From assembly GCA_030617565.1 (NCBI GenBank), contig JAUWVE010000028.1, positions 1 through 12,672 on the forward strand: a DNA stretch of 12,672 nucleotides, in the 5' to 3' direction. The first letter of the stretch is position 1. The number at the start of each line of letters is the position of its first letter. The stretch comes from Gammaproteobacteria bacterium (GTDB taxonomy: Bacteria; Pseudomonadota; Gammaproteobacteria; BMS3Bbin11). The notes beneath the pieces are model-generated. The model did no database searches and was not told the origin of the DNA. It worked only from the letters and a program-made list of their open reading frames with translations. Of this stretch, positions 6,461-12,358 are shown piece after piece. The position numbers were made by a program, and so were the translations under genes.

Positions 6461-7956
6461 CGATCCAGACTGCGGTAACGTATTGCTTCAGCTATATGCT
6501 GCTCCTCGACTGCATCAAACTCAGCCAGGTCTGCAATTGTCCTGGCGACGCGCAGTAGCCGATGAAATGAACGTGCAGACAAGCCAAATCGACTGATTAC
6601 ATCGGCCAGGCAACTGCGGGCTGAGTTGCTAATCCTGCTTTCATGATCCAGCTGCCGGTTAGTTAACTGTGAATTCATCACACCTGCCCTGTCCAGTTGC
6701 CTCTGCCTTGCTGTCGATACGCGCTGTCGCACTACTTCACTGCTCTCAGCCTGATACTGATCGTCCAGCAGGACATCTACCGGCACTGCCAGCACCTCTA
6801 CCTGCAGATCAATTCGATCCATCAATGGCCCGGACAATCGCGCCCGGTATCGCTGTATCTGATCTGCGGTACAACGACAACGCCCTGACGACTCGCCAAA
6901 ATACCCGCATGGACAGGGATTCATCGCCGCCAGAAACTGGAATCGAGCCGGGTATTCGGCCTGGCTTGCTGCCCGTGATATTGAAACGACACCGGATTCC
7001 ATCGGCTCACGCAATACTTCCAGCACATGTCTGCCAAACTCAGGCAGTTCGTCAAGAAATAATACCCCGTTGTGAGCGAGAGAAATCTCTCCCGGTTTGG
7101 GTTTTGAGCCACCGCCAACAAGTGCTACAGCTGAAGATGTATGATGCGGGGCACGAATTGGACGCTGACTCCATCGGTTCATATCTATACCCTGCCTGCC
7201 AATAGAATAGACTGTAGCCGTCTGCAGGGCTTCATCCCTGCTCATCGCCGGCAGAATACCCGGCAACCTGCTGGCCAGCATGGTCTTGCCGCTACCCGGC
7301 GGCCCTGACATAAGCAGGCTATGATTTCCCGCTGCGGCCACCTCCAGTGCCCTCTTCGCCTGATGCTGCCCACGCACTTCAGACAGGTCCGGGTAGTTTG
7401 CGTGATCAGCACTGGAGGTATTTAGTTCAACCTGTGGCAGGACTTTCTGTCCGTTTAAATGCGCAATAAGTTCGAGCAATGTCGTCGGAGCCAGCACACT
7501 GCATTCATCAACCAGTGCGGCTTCCTGGCCATTCTGCTTTGCCACAACCAGCGTTCTGCCCTGTTTGACGACCTTCAGTGCGGCAGGCAATATTCCACTT
7601 ACCGGACGCAACTCCCCGCTCAATGCCAGCTCTGCTGAAAATTCGTAATTATCAAGCTGAGTGTGTGCAATCTGATCTGATGCAGCCAGAATCCCAATAG
7701 CAATAGGCAAATCGAAGCGACCACCTTCCTTCGGGATGTCTGCAGGGGCCAGGTTTATTGTGATGCGCCGGGGAGGAAATTCAAAACCGGAATTCAATAG
7801 AGCACCTCGAACCCTGTCCTTGCTTTCTTTTACTGCCGCTTCGGGTAATCCAACTATTGATAGCGATGGCAGTCCGTTGGATAAATGCGCTTCCACAAAC
7901 ACTTGTGGGGCCATCACTCCATCAGCTGAACGCGAGTATATAATTGCAAGTGACAT
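6439..7956 (-). CDS. comM: ComM/YifB family Mg-chelatase-like AAA+ ATPase
   Basis: ComM is a hexameric helicase that promotes branch migration during integration of DNA taken up by natural transformation in Vibrio; it is widespread also in non-competent bacteria. The 505-aa product has the normal length (E. coli YifB is about 506). The N-terminal Lon-like/ChlI domain begins MSLAIIYSRSADGV. The AAA+ core has Walker A GPPGSGKT at 218-225, Walker B VLFLDELPEF with Asp302/Glu303, and the cysteine-rich NPCPCGYFGESSGRCRCT starting at 346. The C-terminal Mg_chelatase lid (SARSFHRLLRVARTIADL) is present. I chose the start at 7956 over an in-frame one at 8001 for its homology and its AAGGA site. ubiK lies 59 bp upstream on the same strand, a common gammaproteobacterial pairing next to glnK-amtB. 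Confidence 0.96.
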   Translation of the reverse strand: MSLAIIYSRSADGVMAPQVFVEAHLSNGLPSLSIVGLPEAAVKESKDRVRGALLNSGFEFPPRRITINLAPADIPKEGGRFDLPIAIGILAASDQIAHTQLDNYEFSAELALSGELRPVSGILPAALKVVKQGRTLVVAKQNGQEAALVDECSVLAPTTLLELIAHLNGQKVLPQVELNTSSADHANYPDLSEVRGQHQAKRALEVAAAGNHSLLMSGPPGSGKTMLASRLPGILPAMSRDEALQTATVYSIGRQGIDMNRWSQRPIRAPHHTSSAVALVGGGSKPKPGEISLAHNGVLFLDELPEFGRHVLEVLREPMESGVVSISRAASQAEYPARFQFLAAMNPCPCGYFGESSGRCRCTADQIQRYRARLSGPLMDRIDLQVEVLAVPVDVLLDDQYQAESSEVVRQRVSTARQRQLDRAGVMNSQLTNRQLDHESRISNSARSCLADVISRFGLSARSFHRLLRVARTIADLAEFDAVEEQHIAEAIRYRSLDRYLKKNT

Positions 7957-7964
7957 AAGAGGAA

Positions 7965-7969
7965 TCCTT
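7965..7969 (-). promoter_or_regulatory. ribosome binding site that fixes the comM start
   Basis: The minus strand reads AAGGA, 8 bases before the ATG at 7956-7954. It lies within the extra 15 codons that the longer reading from 8001 would require, favouring MSLAIIYS as the N-terminus. Confidence 0.65.
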
Positions 7970-8015
7970 TCCCGTGAGGTGTTGCCATAATCGACATCCA
8001 ATGTCGATCAAATAA

Positions 8016-8258
8016 TTACTGCTTCATCTGTTTCTCAAGTTGTGCCACCTGAAGCTCGAGCTGATCAAGCTTCTCTCTGGTACGTAGTAAAACTCGTTTC
8101 TGTACCTCAAATTCTTCACTGCTGACCAGATCCATTTTTTCGAAAGCACTGTTAGCAGCTGCCCGTAGGTTTTCACGTACCGCTGATGCAATACCGGCAG
8201 GTAAAGCTGCCTCGAAGAAACGGATAAAACTATCCGTGGTTGAGTCATTTTTGTCCAT
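8016..8258 (-). CDS. ubiK: ubiquinone biosynthesis accessory factor UbiK (BMFP family)
   Basis: UbiK (YqiC) is a small, mostly helical, membrane-associated accessory factor that assists aerobic ubiquinone synthesis together with the lipid-binding UbiJ. The product from 8258 is 80 aa. It has an amphipathic N-terminal half (FIRFFEAALPAGIASAVRENLRAAANSAF) and the conserved MDLVSSEEFEVQKRVLLRTREKLDQLE segment, followed by a short C-terminal coiled coil (LELQVAQLEKQMKQ). The strongest family match is DLVSxEEFxVQxxVLLRTREKL. The start is uncertain: the ATG at 8258 (MDKND) or one at 8270 (MIRLLM) are both in frame, and neither has a good ribosome binding site. It lies directly upstream of comM on the same strand and is divergent from glnK. 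Confidence 0.88.
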   Translation of the reverse strand: MDKNDSTTDSFIRFFEAALPAGIASAVRENLRAAANSAFEKMDLVSSEEFEVQKRVLLRTREKLDQLELQVAQLEKQMKQ

Positions 8259-8333
8259 AAGTAATCTGATCATCCACACTTTACACAATTAAATCAACTG
8301 CTATGCGTAATTATTATCTGCATCCCCGGCGTA

Positions 8334-8350
8334 TGCACCAGAATGGTGAA
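8334..8350 (+). promoter_or_regulatory. NtrC-type binding site upstream of glnK
   Basis: TGCACC-AGAAT-GGTGAA fits the NtrC enhancer consensus TGCACC-N5-GGTGCA at eleven of twelve fixed positions. It is centred about 140 bases upstream of the transcription start predicted from the sigma-54 element, close to where enhancer sites lie at glnA promoters. It implies activation of glnK-amtB under nitrogen limitation by phosphorylated NtrC. Confidence 0.75.
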
Positions 8351-8375
8351 TTATTGTTCAATCACAGTAACAGGA

Positions 8376-8393
8376 AAGTGCGGTGAAACACTT
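8376..8393 (+). promoter_or_regulatory. second, weaker dyad, possible low-affinity NtrC site
   Basis: AAGTG and CACTT flank an 8-base core containing GGTGAAA, giving a dyad centred about 42 bp (close to four helical turns) downstream of the good NtrC-like site. It is on the same DNA face and at a distance that would suit cooperative binding. The half-sites match the consensus poorly, so this is tentative. Confidence 0.35.
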
Positions 8394-8455
8394 AATTAAA
8401 CAGATGACTGACTATATCTAATTGTTTTTATTGATGAATTATACATGCCCATGCA

Positions 8456-8472
8456 TTGGCATGGTTTCTGCA
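8456..8472 (+). promoter_or_regulatory. sigma-54 (RpoN) -24/-12 promoter of glnK-amtB
   Basis: TTGGCATGGTTTCTGCA contains the invariant GG (8458-8459) and GC (8470-8471) separated by exactly 10 bases, and TGGCA matches the -24 half of the consensus TGGCAC-N5-TTGC. The inferred transcription start is near 8483, giving a leader of about 90 nt before glnK. Together with the upstream NtrC-like dyad, this is the normal arrangement for nitrogen-regulated glnK-amtB operons. Confidence 0.82.
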
Positions 8473-8521
8473 TTGTATCGTTATGAGATCACTATATTTT
8501 TAAATTATTGTCTTGAACCAG

Positions 8522-8550
8522 CAGGCAGCAGCACTGAACTGCTGAGCCTG
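8522..8550 (+). promoter_or_regulatory. hairpin in the glnK leader
   Basis: CAGGCAGCAG (8522-8531) can pair with CTGCTGAGCCTG (8539-8550) around a 7-nt loop, with a 2-nt bulge in the right arm, forming a stem of about 10 pairs. It ends 10 bases before the AAGGAG ribosome binding site at 8561-8566, leaving that site free. It may stabilise the mRNA or affect translation; no known riboswitch or leader class is recognised. Confidence 0.5.
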
Positions 8551-8575
8551 ATTATTTACCAAGGAGCATCAAAAT

Positions 8576-8914
8576 ATGAAACTAATCACAGCCATTATCA
8601 AGCCATTCAAGCTTGACGACGTGCGTGACGCCCTGTCTGAAATTGGCATCACCGGCATGACCGTCACAGAAGTTAAGGGCTTTGGCCGCCAGAAGGGCCA
8701 CACCGAGCTCTATCGCGGAGCCGAATACGTTGTTGATTTCCTGCCGAAAGCAAAACTCGAGATCGCTGTTAATGCCGATGTAGTTGATCAGGTCATTGAA
8801 GCTATCGTTGGTGTTGCCAGAACTGACAAGATCGGTGACGGAAAGATTTTTGTCTCACCGGTAGACAAGGTAGTGCGCATCCGTACCGGAGAAACTGACG
8901 CTGACGCGTTATAA
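8576..8914 (+). CDS. glnK: PII nitrogen regulatory protein (GlnK-type), first copy
   Basis: PII proteins are homotrimers that sense 2-oxoglutarate and ATP/ADP and, in bacteria with GlnD, are uridylylated on the T-loop tyrosine; GlnK plugs AmtB channels when ammonium is high. The 112-aa product has the family length. It carries the T-loop KGFGRQKGHTELYRGAEY with Tyr51, and the C-terminal VRIRTGE signature. The B-loop reads TDKIGDGKIF, with Asp84 where E. coli paralogues have Gly (TGKIGDG). The start has a good AAGGAG site 9 bases upstream. It is the first gene of a sigma-54/NtrC-type operon, 35 bp ahead of amtB, which favours the name glnK over glnB. By hand count it is about 78% identical to the second PII copy. 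Confidence 0.95.
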   Translation: MKLITAIIKPFKLDDVRDALSEIGITGMTVTEVKGFGRQKGHTELYRGAEYVVDFLPKAKLEIAVNADVVDQVIEAIVGVARTDKIGDGKIFVSPVDKVVRIRTGETDADAL

Positions 8915-8949
8915 ATCGTCTTTGAGAATAACCTAGAGAGGAACTTATT

Positions 8950-10230
8950 GTGGAAGCAATCGAAGGTATCAAAAATCTTAGCTACGCGCTGGATACATTT
9001 TATTTCCTGATTACCGGTGCCCTGGTAATGTGGATGGCAGCAGGCTTCGCCATGCTGGAAGCGGGGCTGGTTCGTTCAAAGAACACGGCTGAAATTTTAA
9101 CTAAAAATATTGTACTGTTTGCCATTGCAGGCATTATGTACATGGTAGTTGGTTATGACATCATGTATGGAACTGTATCCGGTAGTGGCTACTTCCCTGC
9201 CATTGACCTGTCATTTATGTTTGGTGGAGACCATGATGTAGATACAGTTTTAGGCCAAAGCTACAAAGATATGTATGACGGCGGAACATACTATTCAAAG
9301 ATGTCTGATTTCTTCTTCCAGATGGTCTTTGTTGCAACAGCGATGTCTATCGTATCTGGTGCCGTCGCTGAACGTATGAAATTATGGGCTTTCATGGTCT
9401 TTGCTGTGGTAATGACCAGCTTTATCTACCCTGTTCAAGGTTTCTGGAATTGGGGTGGAGGATTTCTTAAGGAAATGGGATTTTCTGATTTCGCAGGTTC
9501 AGGCACAGTGCACCTCTGTGGTGCTGCTGCGGCTCTCGCCGGTGTACTGCTGCTAGGTGCTCGTAAAGGTAAATACGGCCCTAACGGTGAGGTGCGCGCT
9601 ATCCCTGGCGCCAATCTGCCGATGGCTACACTGGGAACCTTTATCCTCTGGTTGGGCTGGTTCGGTTTCAATGGCGGTTCAGAGCTAGTCCTGTCAAACG
9701 TGGGTGAAGCGAATGCTGTTGCTGCGGTATTTGTTAACACCAATATGGCTGCAGCAGGTGGTGTTATTGCCGGAATCTCGGCTGCACGCCTGATGTTCGG
9801 CAAGGCTGACCTTACCATGGCACTGAACGGTGCACTAGCTGGCCTGGTGGCGATAACAGCTGGCCCACTTGACCCTACACCCCTTGGCGCTACAGTCATC
9901 GGCGCCATTGGTGGTCTACTAGTGGTCTTTGCTATCACCATACTTGATAGAAAGCTCAAGATAGATGATCCGGTCGGTGCTATCTCAGTCCATGGTGTGG
10001 TTGGAATTTGGGGCTTAATGATCGTGCCATATTACACAGAAGCTGCAACCCTTGGTAATCAAGCTATTGGCATGGCAGTTATCTTCGGCTGGACCTTCGG
10101 TGCAAGCCTGGTTACCTGGGGCATCATCAAGATGGTCATGGGCATTCGGGTAAGTGAAGAAGAAGAGTACGAAGGTGTGGATATCGGAGAATGTGGCCTT
10201 GAAGCCTATCCTGAGTTCACTAACAAGTAA
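8950..10230 (+). CDS. amtB: ammonium transporter, first copy (no signal peptide)
   Basis: This trimeric Amt/MEP/Rh channel would import ammonium across the inner membrane. The 426-aa product starts at a GTG preceded by AGAGG 8 bases upstream. It has no cleavable signal peptide: TM1 begins almost at once (DTFYFLITGALVMWMAAGFAMLEAGLVRSKN). Key residues are kept: Asp180 in SDFAGSGTVH, the pore twin histidines His188 (GTVHLCG) and His348 (ISVHGVVG), and WLGWFGFNGGS. There are about 11 hydrophobic segments. The cytoplasmic tail has the PII-interacting MGIRVSEEEEYEGVDIGECGLEAYPEF. The extramembrane loop at about residues 85-118 (DHDVDTVLGQSYKDMYDGGTYYSK) is longer than in E. coli AmtB. It differs clearly from the second copy downstream, so the two are not a recent duplication. 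An intrinsic terminator follows 22 bp after the stop. Confidence 0.95.
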   Translation: MEAIEGIKNLSYALDTFYFLITGALVMWMAAGFAMLEAGLVRSKNTAEILTKNIVLFAIAGIMYMVVGYDIMYGTVSGSGYFPAIDLSFMFGGDHDVDTVLGQSYKDMYDGGTYYSKMSDFFFQMVFVATAMSIVSGAVAERMKLWAFMVFAVVMTSFIYPVQGFWNWGGGFLKEMGFSDFAGSGTVHLCGAAAALAGVLLLGARKGKYGPNGEVRAIPGANLPMATLGTFILWLGWFGFNGGSELVLSNVGEANAVAAVFVNTNMAAAGGVIAGISAARLMFGKADLTMALNGALAGLVAITAGPLDPTPLGATVIGAIGGLLVVFAITILDRKLKIDDPVGAISVHGVVGIWGLMIVPYYTEAATLGNQAIGMAVIFGWTFGASLVTWGIIKMVMGIRVSEEEEYEGVDIGECGLEAYPEFTNK

Positions 10231-10252
10231 TCCCTGTTCAATACGAACTTCA

Positions 10253-10278
10253 GGGGCGCTTCGGCGCCCCTTTTTTTT
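10253..10278 (+). terminator. intrinsic terminator after the first glnK-amtB module
   Basis: A perfect 7-bp stem, GGGGCGC (10253-10259) with GCGCCCC (10264-10270), closes a stable TTCG tetraloop and is followed by eight Ts (10271-10278). This is a textbook rho-independent terminator and should separate the first glnK-amtB module from the second. Confidence 0.93.
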
Positions 10279-10287
10279 GGTTAAAAA

Positions 10288-10377
10288 AGTTCCAAGATCC
10301 AAGTTCCAAGTGCCAAGTCGAACGGCAGAAGCAGATTTTATCTTTTACTTGGATCTTGGAACTTGGATCTTGGAACT
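10288..10377. repeat. inverted heptad array, unit NNCCAAG
   Basis: The left arm (10288-10318) contains consecutive 7-nt units TTCCAAG, ATCCAAG, TTCCAAG and TGCCAAG. The right arm (10347-10377) is its reverse complement at 29 of 31 positions, with a 28-nt spacer. It could form a long hairpin in DNA or RNA. It lies between the amtB terminator and the second glnK. No T-run follows, so it is not an obvious second terminator. Two further heptad arrays with different units occur downstream. Confidence 0.85.
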
Positions 10378-10446
10378 CACACCCCTTGATCCTTCCCACC
10401 GTTCTAAGGCAAACTCCCCCCCTGACACAATACGAGGAGGATCATC

Positions 10447-10785
10447 ATGAAAATGGTCGTAGCTATAATAAAGCCATTCAGGCTGGATGATGTCAGGGAT
10501 GCTCTCGCCAATATAGGAATTAAAGGCATTACAGTCACCGAGGTAAAGGGCTTCGGCCGTCAGAAGGGCCATACTGAACTTTACCGTGGTGCCGAGTACG
10601 TTGTTGATTTCCTGCCAAAAGTAAAACTTGAGATTGCCATTGCCGAGGATCAGGTTGATTCGGTCATCGAAGCGATCGTCAATTCTGCTGGCACCGGAAA
10701 AATCGGTGACGGTAAAATATTCGTCAGTGATCTGGAAAGAGTTATTCGTATTCGTACCGGTGAAACCGGCCATGATGCGCTTTAA
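10447..10785 (+). CDS. glnK: PII nitrogen regulatory protein (GlnK-type), second copy
   Basis: This is a second 112-aa PII signal protein with an intact T-loop (QKGHTELYRGAEY, Tyr51 for uridylylation) and the standard B-loop TGKIGDGKIF. The C-terminus VSDLERVIRIRTGETGHDAL resembles E. coli GlnK more than GlnB. A strong GAGGAGG site lies 6 bases before the ATG. It differs from the upstream PII at 25 of 112 positions by hand count, mostly outside the T-loop, so both could bind similar Amt vestibules. It is followed at about 160 bp by the second amtB, a wider gap than in the first module, and the gap holds a heptad array. I see no sigma-54 element ahead of it; its promoter is unknown. Confidence 0.95.
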   Translation: MKMVVAIIKPFRLDDVRDALANIGIKGITVTEVKGFGRQKGHTELYRGAEYVVDFLPKVKLEIAIAEDQVDSVIEAIVNSAGTGKIGDGKIFVSDLERVIRIRTGETGHDAL

Positions 10786-10794
10786 AGGCAGGAG

Positions 10795-10825
10795 AAAGGT
10801 AAAAGGTAAAAGGGGAAAGTAAAAG
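10795..10825 (+). repeat. short direct heptad array, unit AAAGGTA
   Basis: Immediately after the second glnK come AAAGGTA (10795-10801), AAAGGTA (10802-10808), AAAGGGG (10809-10815) and AAAGTAA (10816-10822), all in 7-nt register. Part of it (AGTAAA) could pair weakly with TTTACT near 10840. No long inverted partner is present, unlike the arrays on either side. Confidence 0.65.
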
Positions 10826-10948
10826 ACAAGAACGAGGACTTTACTGTATCTGACCAAAGCTTTTTCTACACAAATAAATACAAAAACAACAAGCCCGAAA
10901 GAATTTAGTATGTGTGTGTAGTACCTGCTGAATGGAATGGAATATTTT

Positions 10949-12250
10949 ATGAAACGATTGTCAATTCGACTAACAAGCCTGTTACTTATATTTTCCAGCC
11001 TGCCGGCATTGGCCGATGGGGCCGTGTTGGATTCCGGAAATTCGGCCTGGATACTTGCCTCTACAGCACTGGTACTCTTCATGACTCTGCCCGGGCTCGC
11101 TATGTTTTACGGTGGGCTGGTTCGCTCAAAAAATGTCCTCTCTATTCTCATGCAGTGCTTTGCCATCGCTGGCATATCATCAATTTTATGGTTTGCGGTT
11201 GGCTACAGTCTCGCATTTTCAGAAGGAAACGGCTTCATCGGCGGGCTGGACAAAGCTTTTCTGGCCGGTATGACTAAAGATTCCCTACAAGGTGATATCC
11301 CCGAAAGCCTGTTTGTATTGTTCCAGATGACATTCGCCATTATCACCCCCGCGCTGATTATCGGTGGCTTTGCAGAACGGATGAAGTTCAGCTCCGTATT
11401 ATTATTTAGTGGAATCTGGCTACTTGCTGTTTACGTACCGGTTACCCACTGGGTCTGGGGCGGTGGCTGGCTGGCAGAAATGGGTCTGTATGACTTTGCT
11501 GGCGGCACGGTAGTACACATTACGGCCGGTGTTGCTGCACTGGTTGCCGCTCTGGTGCTCGGGCCACGTAGAGGCTTCGGCACCGCCGCGATGATGCCAC
11601 ACAACATGACCATGACCATCGCTGGTGCAGGGATGTTATGGGTAGGCTGGTTTGGCTTCAACGGCGGCAGTGCATTAGCCGCCAATGGCGATGCCGGCAT
11701 GGCCATGCTGGTTACTCATATAGCTGCCGCTGCAGGTGCCCTGACCTGGATGTTTATTGAATGGATGCGTTATGGTAAACCCAGCGCGCTCGGAACAGTA
11801 ACAGGCATGGTAGCAGGCCTTGGCACCATTACCGGAGCCTCAGGCTTCGTCGGCCCTGCCGGCGCACTGATAATAGGGATGCTGGCCGGTGGCATCTGCT
11901 TTTCTGCCACTACCTGGTTAAAAACCGTAATAAAGATCGATGATTCACTCGATGTCTTCCCGGTTCATGGCGTCGGCGGCATACTCGGCACACTGCTTGC
12001 CGGTGTTTTTTCTGCCACCACTCTGGGAATATTCAGCGGTTTCGGCTTCGCAGAAGGCATTACAAGCATGGCTGGCCAGCTAAAGGTACAATTTATCGGT
12101 GTACTCGCAACCATTGCCTACACGGCTGTGTTAAGTTTCATCATCCTGAAAGTCGTCGGCTTGCTGACAAACGGACTACGCGTTACCGAAGAGCAGGAAA
12201 TCCAGGGTCTGGATATTCATATGCATGAGGAACGGGGGTATGACTTGTAA
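10949..12250 (+). CDS. amtB: ammonium transporter AmtB, classical type with signal peptide
   Basis: This inner-membrane Amt channel would import ammonium and be inhibited by a GlnK trimer. From 10949 the product is 433 aa. It has an N-terminal signal peptide, MKRLSIRLTSLLLIFSSLPALA (22 aa), then TM1 with GLAMFYGGLVRSKN. After removal of 22 residues the key positions match E. coli numbering exactly: Asp160 in YDFAGG, His168 in TVVHITAG and His318 in FPVHGVGG. This supports both the start and the cleavage site. The C-terminal tail GLRVTEEQEIQGLDIHMHEERGYDL is the GlnK-binding region. An alternative ATG at 10937 adds only MEYF and has a worse ribosome binding site. About 160 bp separate it from the second glnK. 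It belongs to a different subtype from the first amtB. Confidence 0.95.
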   Translation: MKRLSIRLTSLLLIFSSLPALADGAVLDSGNSAWILASTALVLFMTLPGLAMFYGGLVRSKNVLSILMQCFAIAGISSILWFAVGYSLAFSEGNGFIGGLDKAFLAGMTKDSLQGDIPESLFVLFQMTFAIITPALIIGGFAERMKFSSVLLFSGIWLLAVYVPVTHWVWGGGWLAEMGLYDFAGGTVVHITAGVAALVAALVLGPRRGFGTAAMMPHNMTMTIAGAGMLWVGWFGFNGGSALAANGDAGMAMLVTHIAAAAGALTWMFIEWMRYGKPSALGTVTGMVAGLGTITGASGFVGPAGALIIGMLAGGICFSATTWLKTVIKIDDSLDVFPVHGVGGILGTLLAGVFSATTLGIFSGFGFAEGITSMAGQLKVQFIGVLATIAYTAVLSFIILKVVGLLTNGLRVTEEQEIQGLDIHMHEERGYDL

Positions 12251-12255
12251 AAAAA

Positions 12256-12354
12256 CAGGTTAAAGGCTAAAGGTGAAAGGAAAGTCAAAATCGCTATCCC
12301 GTAATTAGCCTTCAACCTTTAGCCTTCAACCTTTAGCCTTTAGCCTTTAGCCTG
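12256..12354. repeat. inverted heptad array, unit AGCCTTT, between amtB and surA
   Basis: The right part (12307-12354) is six 7-nt units plus a partial one: AGCCTTC, AACCTTT, AGCCTTC, AACCTTT, AGCCTTT, AGCCTTT, AGCCTG. The left part (12256-12280) is the inverted counterpart with units such as AGGCTAA. CAGGTTAAAGGCTAAAGG (12256-12273) pairs with the last 18 bases at 17 of 18 positions. It fills the gap between two convergent genes, so it might act as a bidirectional transcription barrier, though no T-run follows the stem. Confidence 0.85.
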
Positions 12355-12358
12355 CTGT

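Noticed and set aside
6669..7205. Plus-strand open frame of 178 codons
   Set aside because: Antisense to the Walker motifs and cysteine-rich segment of comM; no protein family resemblance.
9435..9959. Open frame of 174 codons on the minus strand inside the first amtB
   Set aside because: Antisense shadow of the transporter with Pro/Ala/Ser-rich low-complexity content and no family resemblance.
10279..10446. Second sigma-54 promoter ahead of the downstream glnK
   Set aside because: TTGGATC and TTGGAAC within the heptads look like -24 boxes, but no GC dinucleotide lies exactly 10 bases after the GG.
10345..11082. Long open frame (245 codons) on the minus strand across the second glnK and the start of amtB
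   Set aside because: It runs antisense through the well-conserved glnK, starts inside amtB, spans the heptad arrays and shows no recognisable domain. Its frame follows codon bias of the genes on the other strand.
12256..12354. Possible CRISPR array
   Set aside because: Units are 7 nt with no spacers and the two halves are inverted, unlike CRISPR repeats of 24-40 nt with unique spacers.
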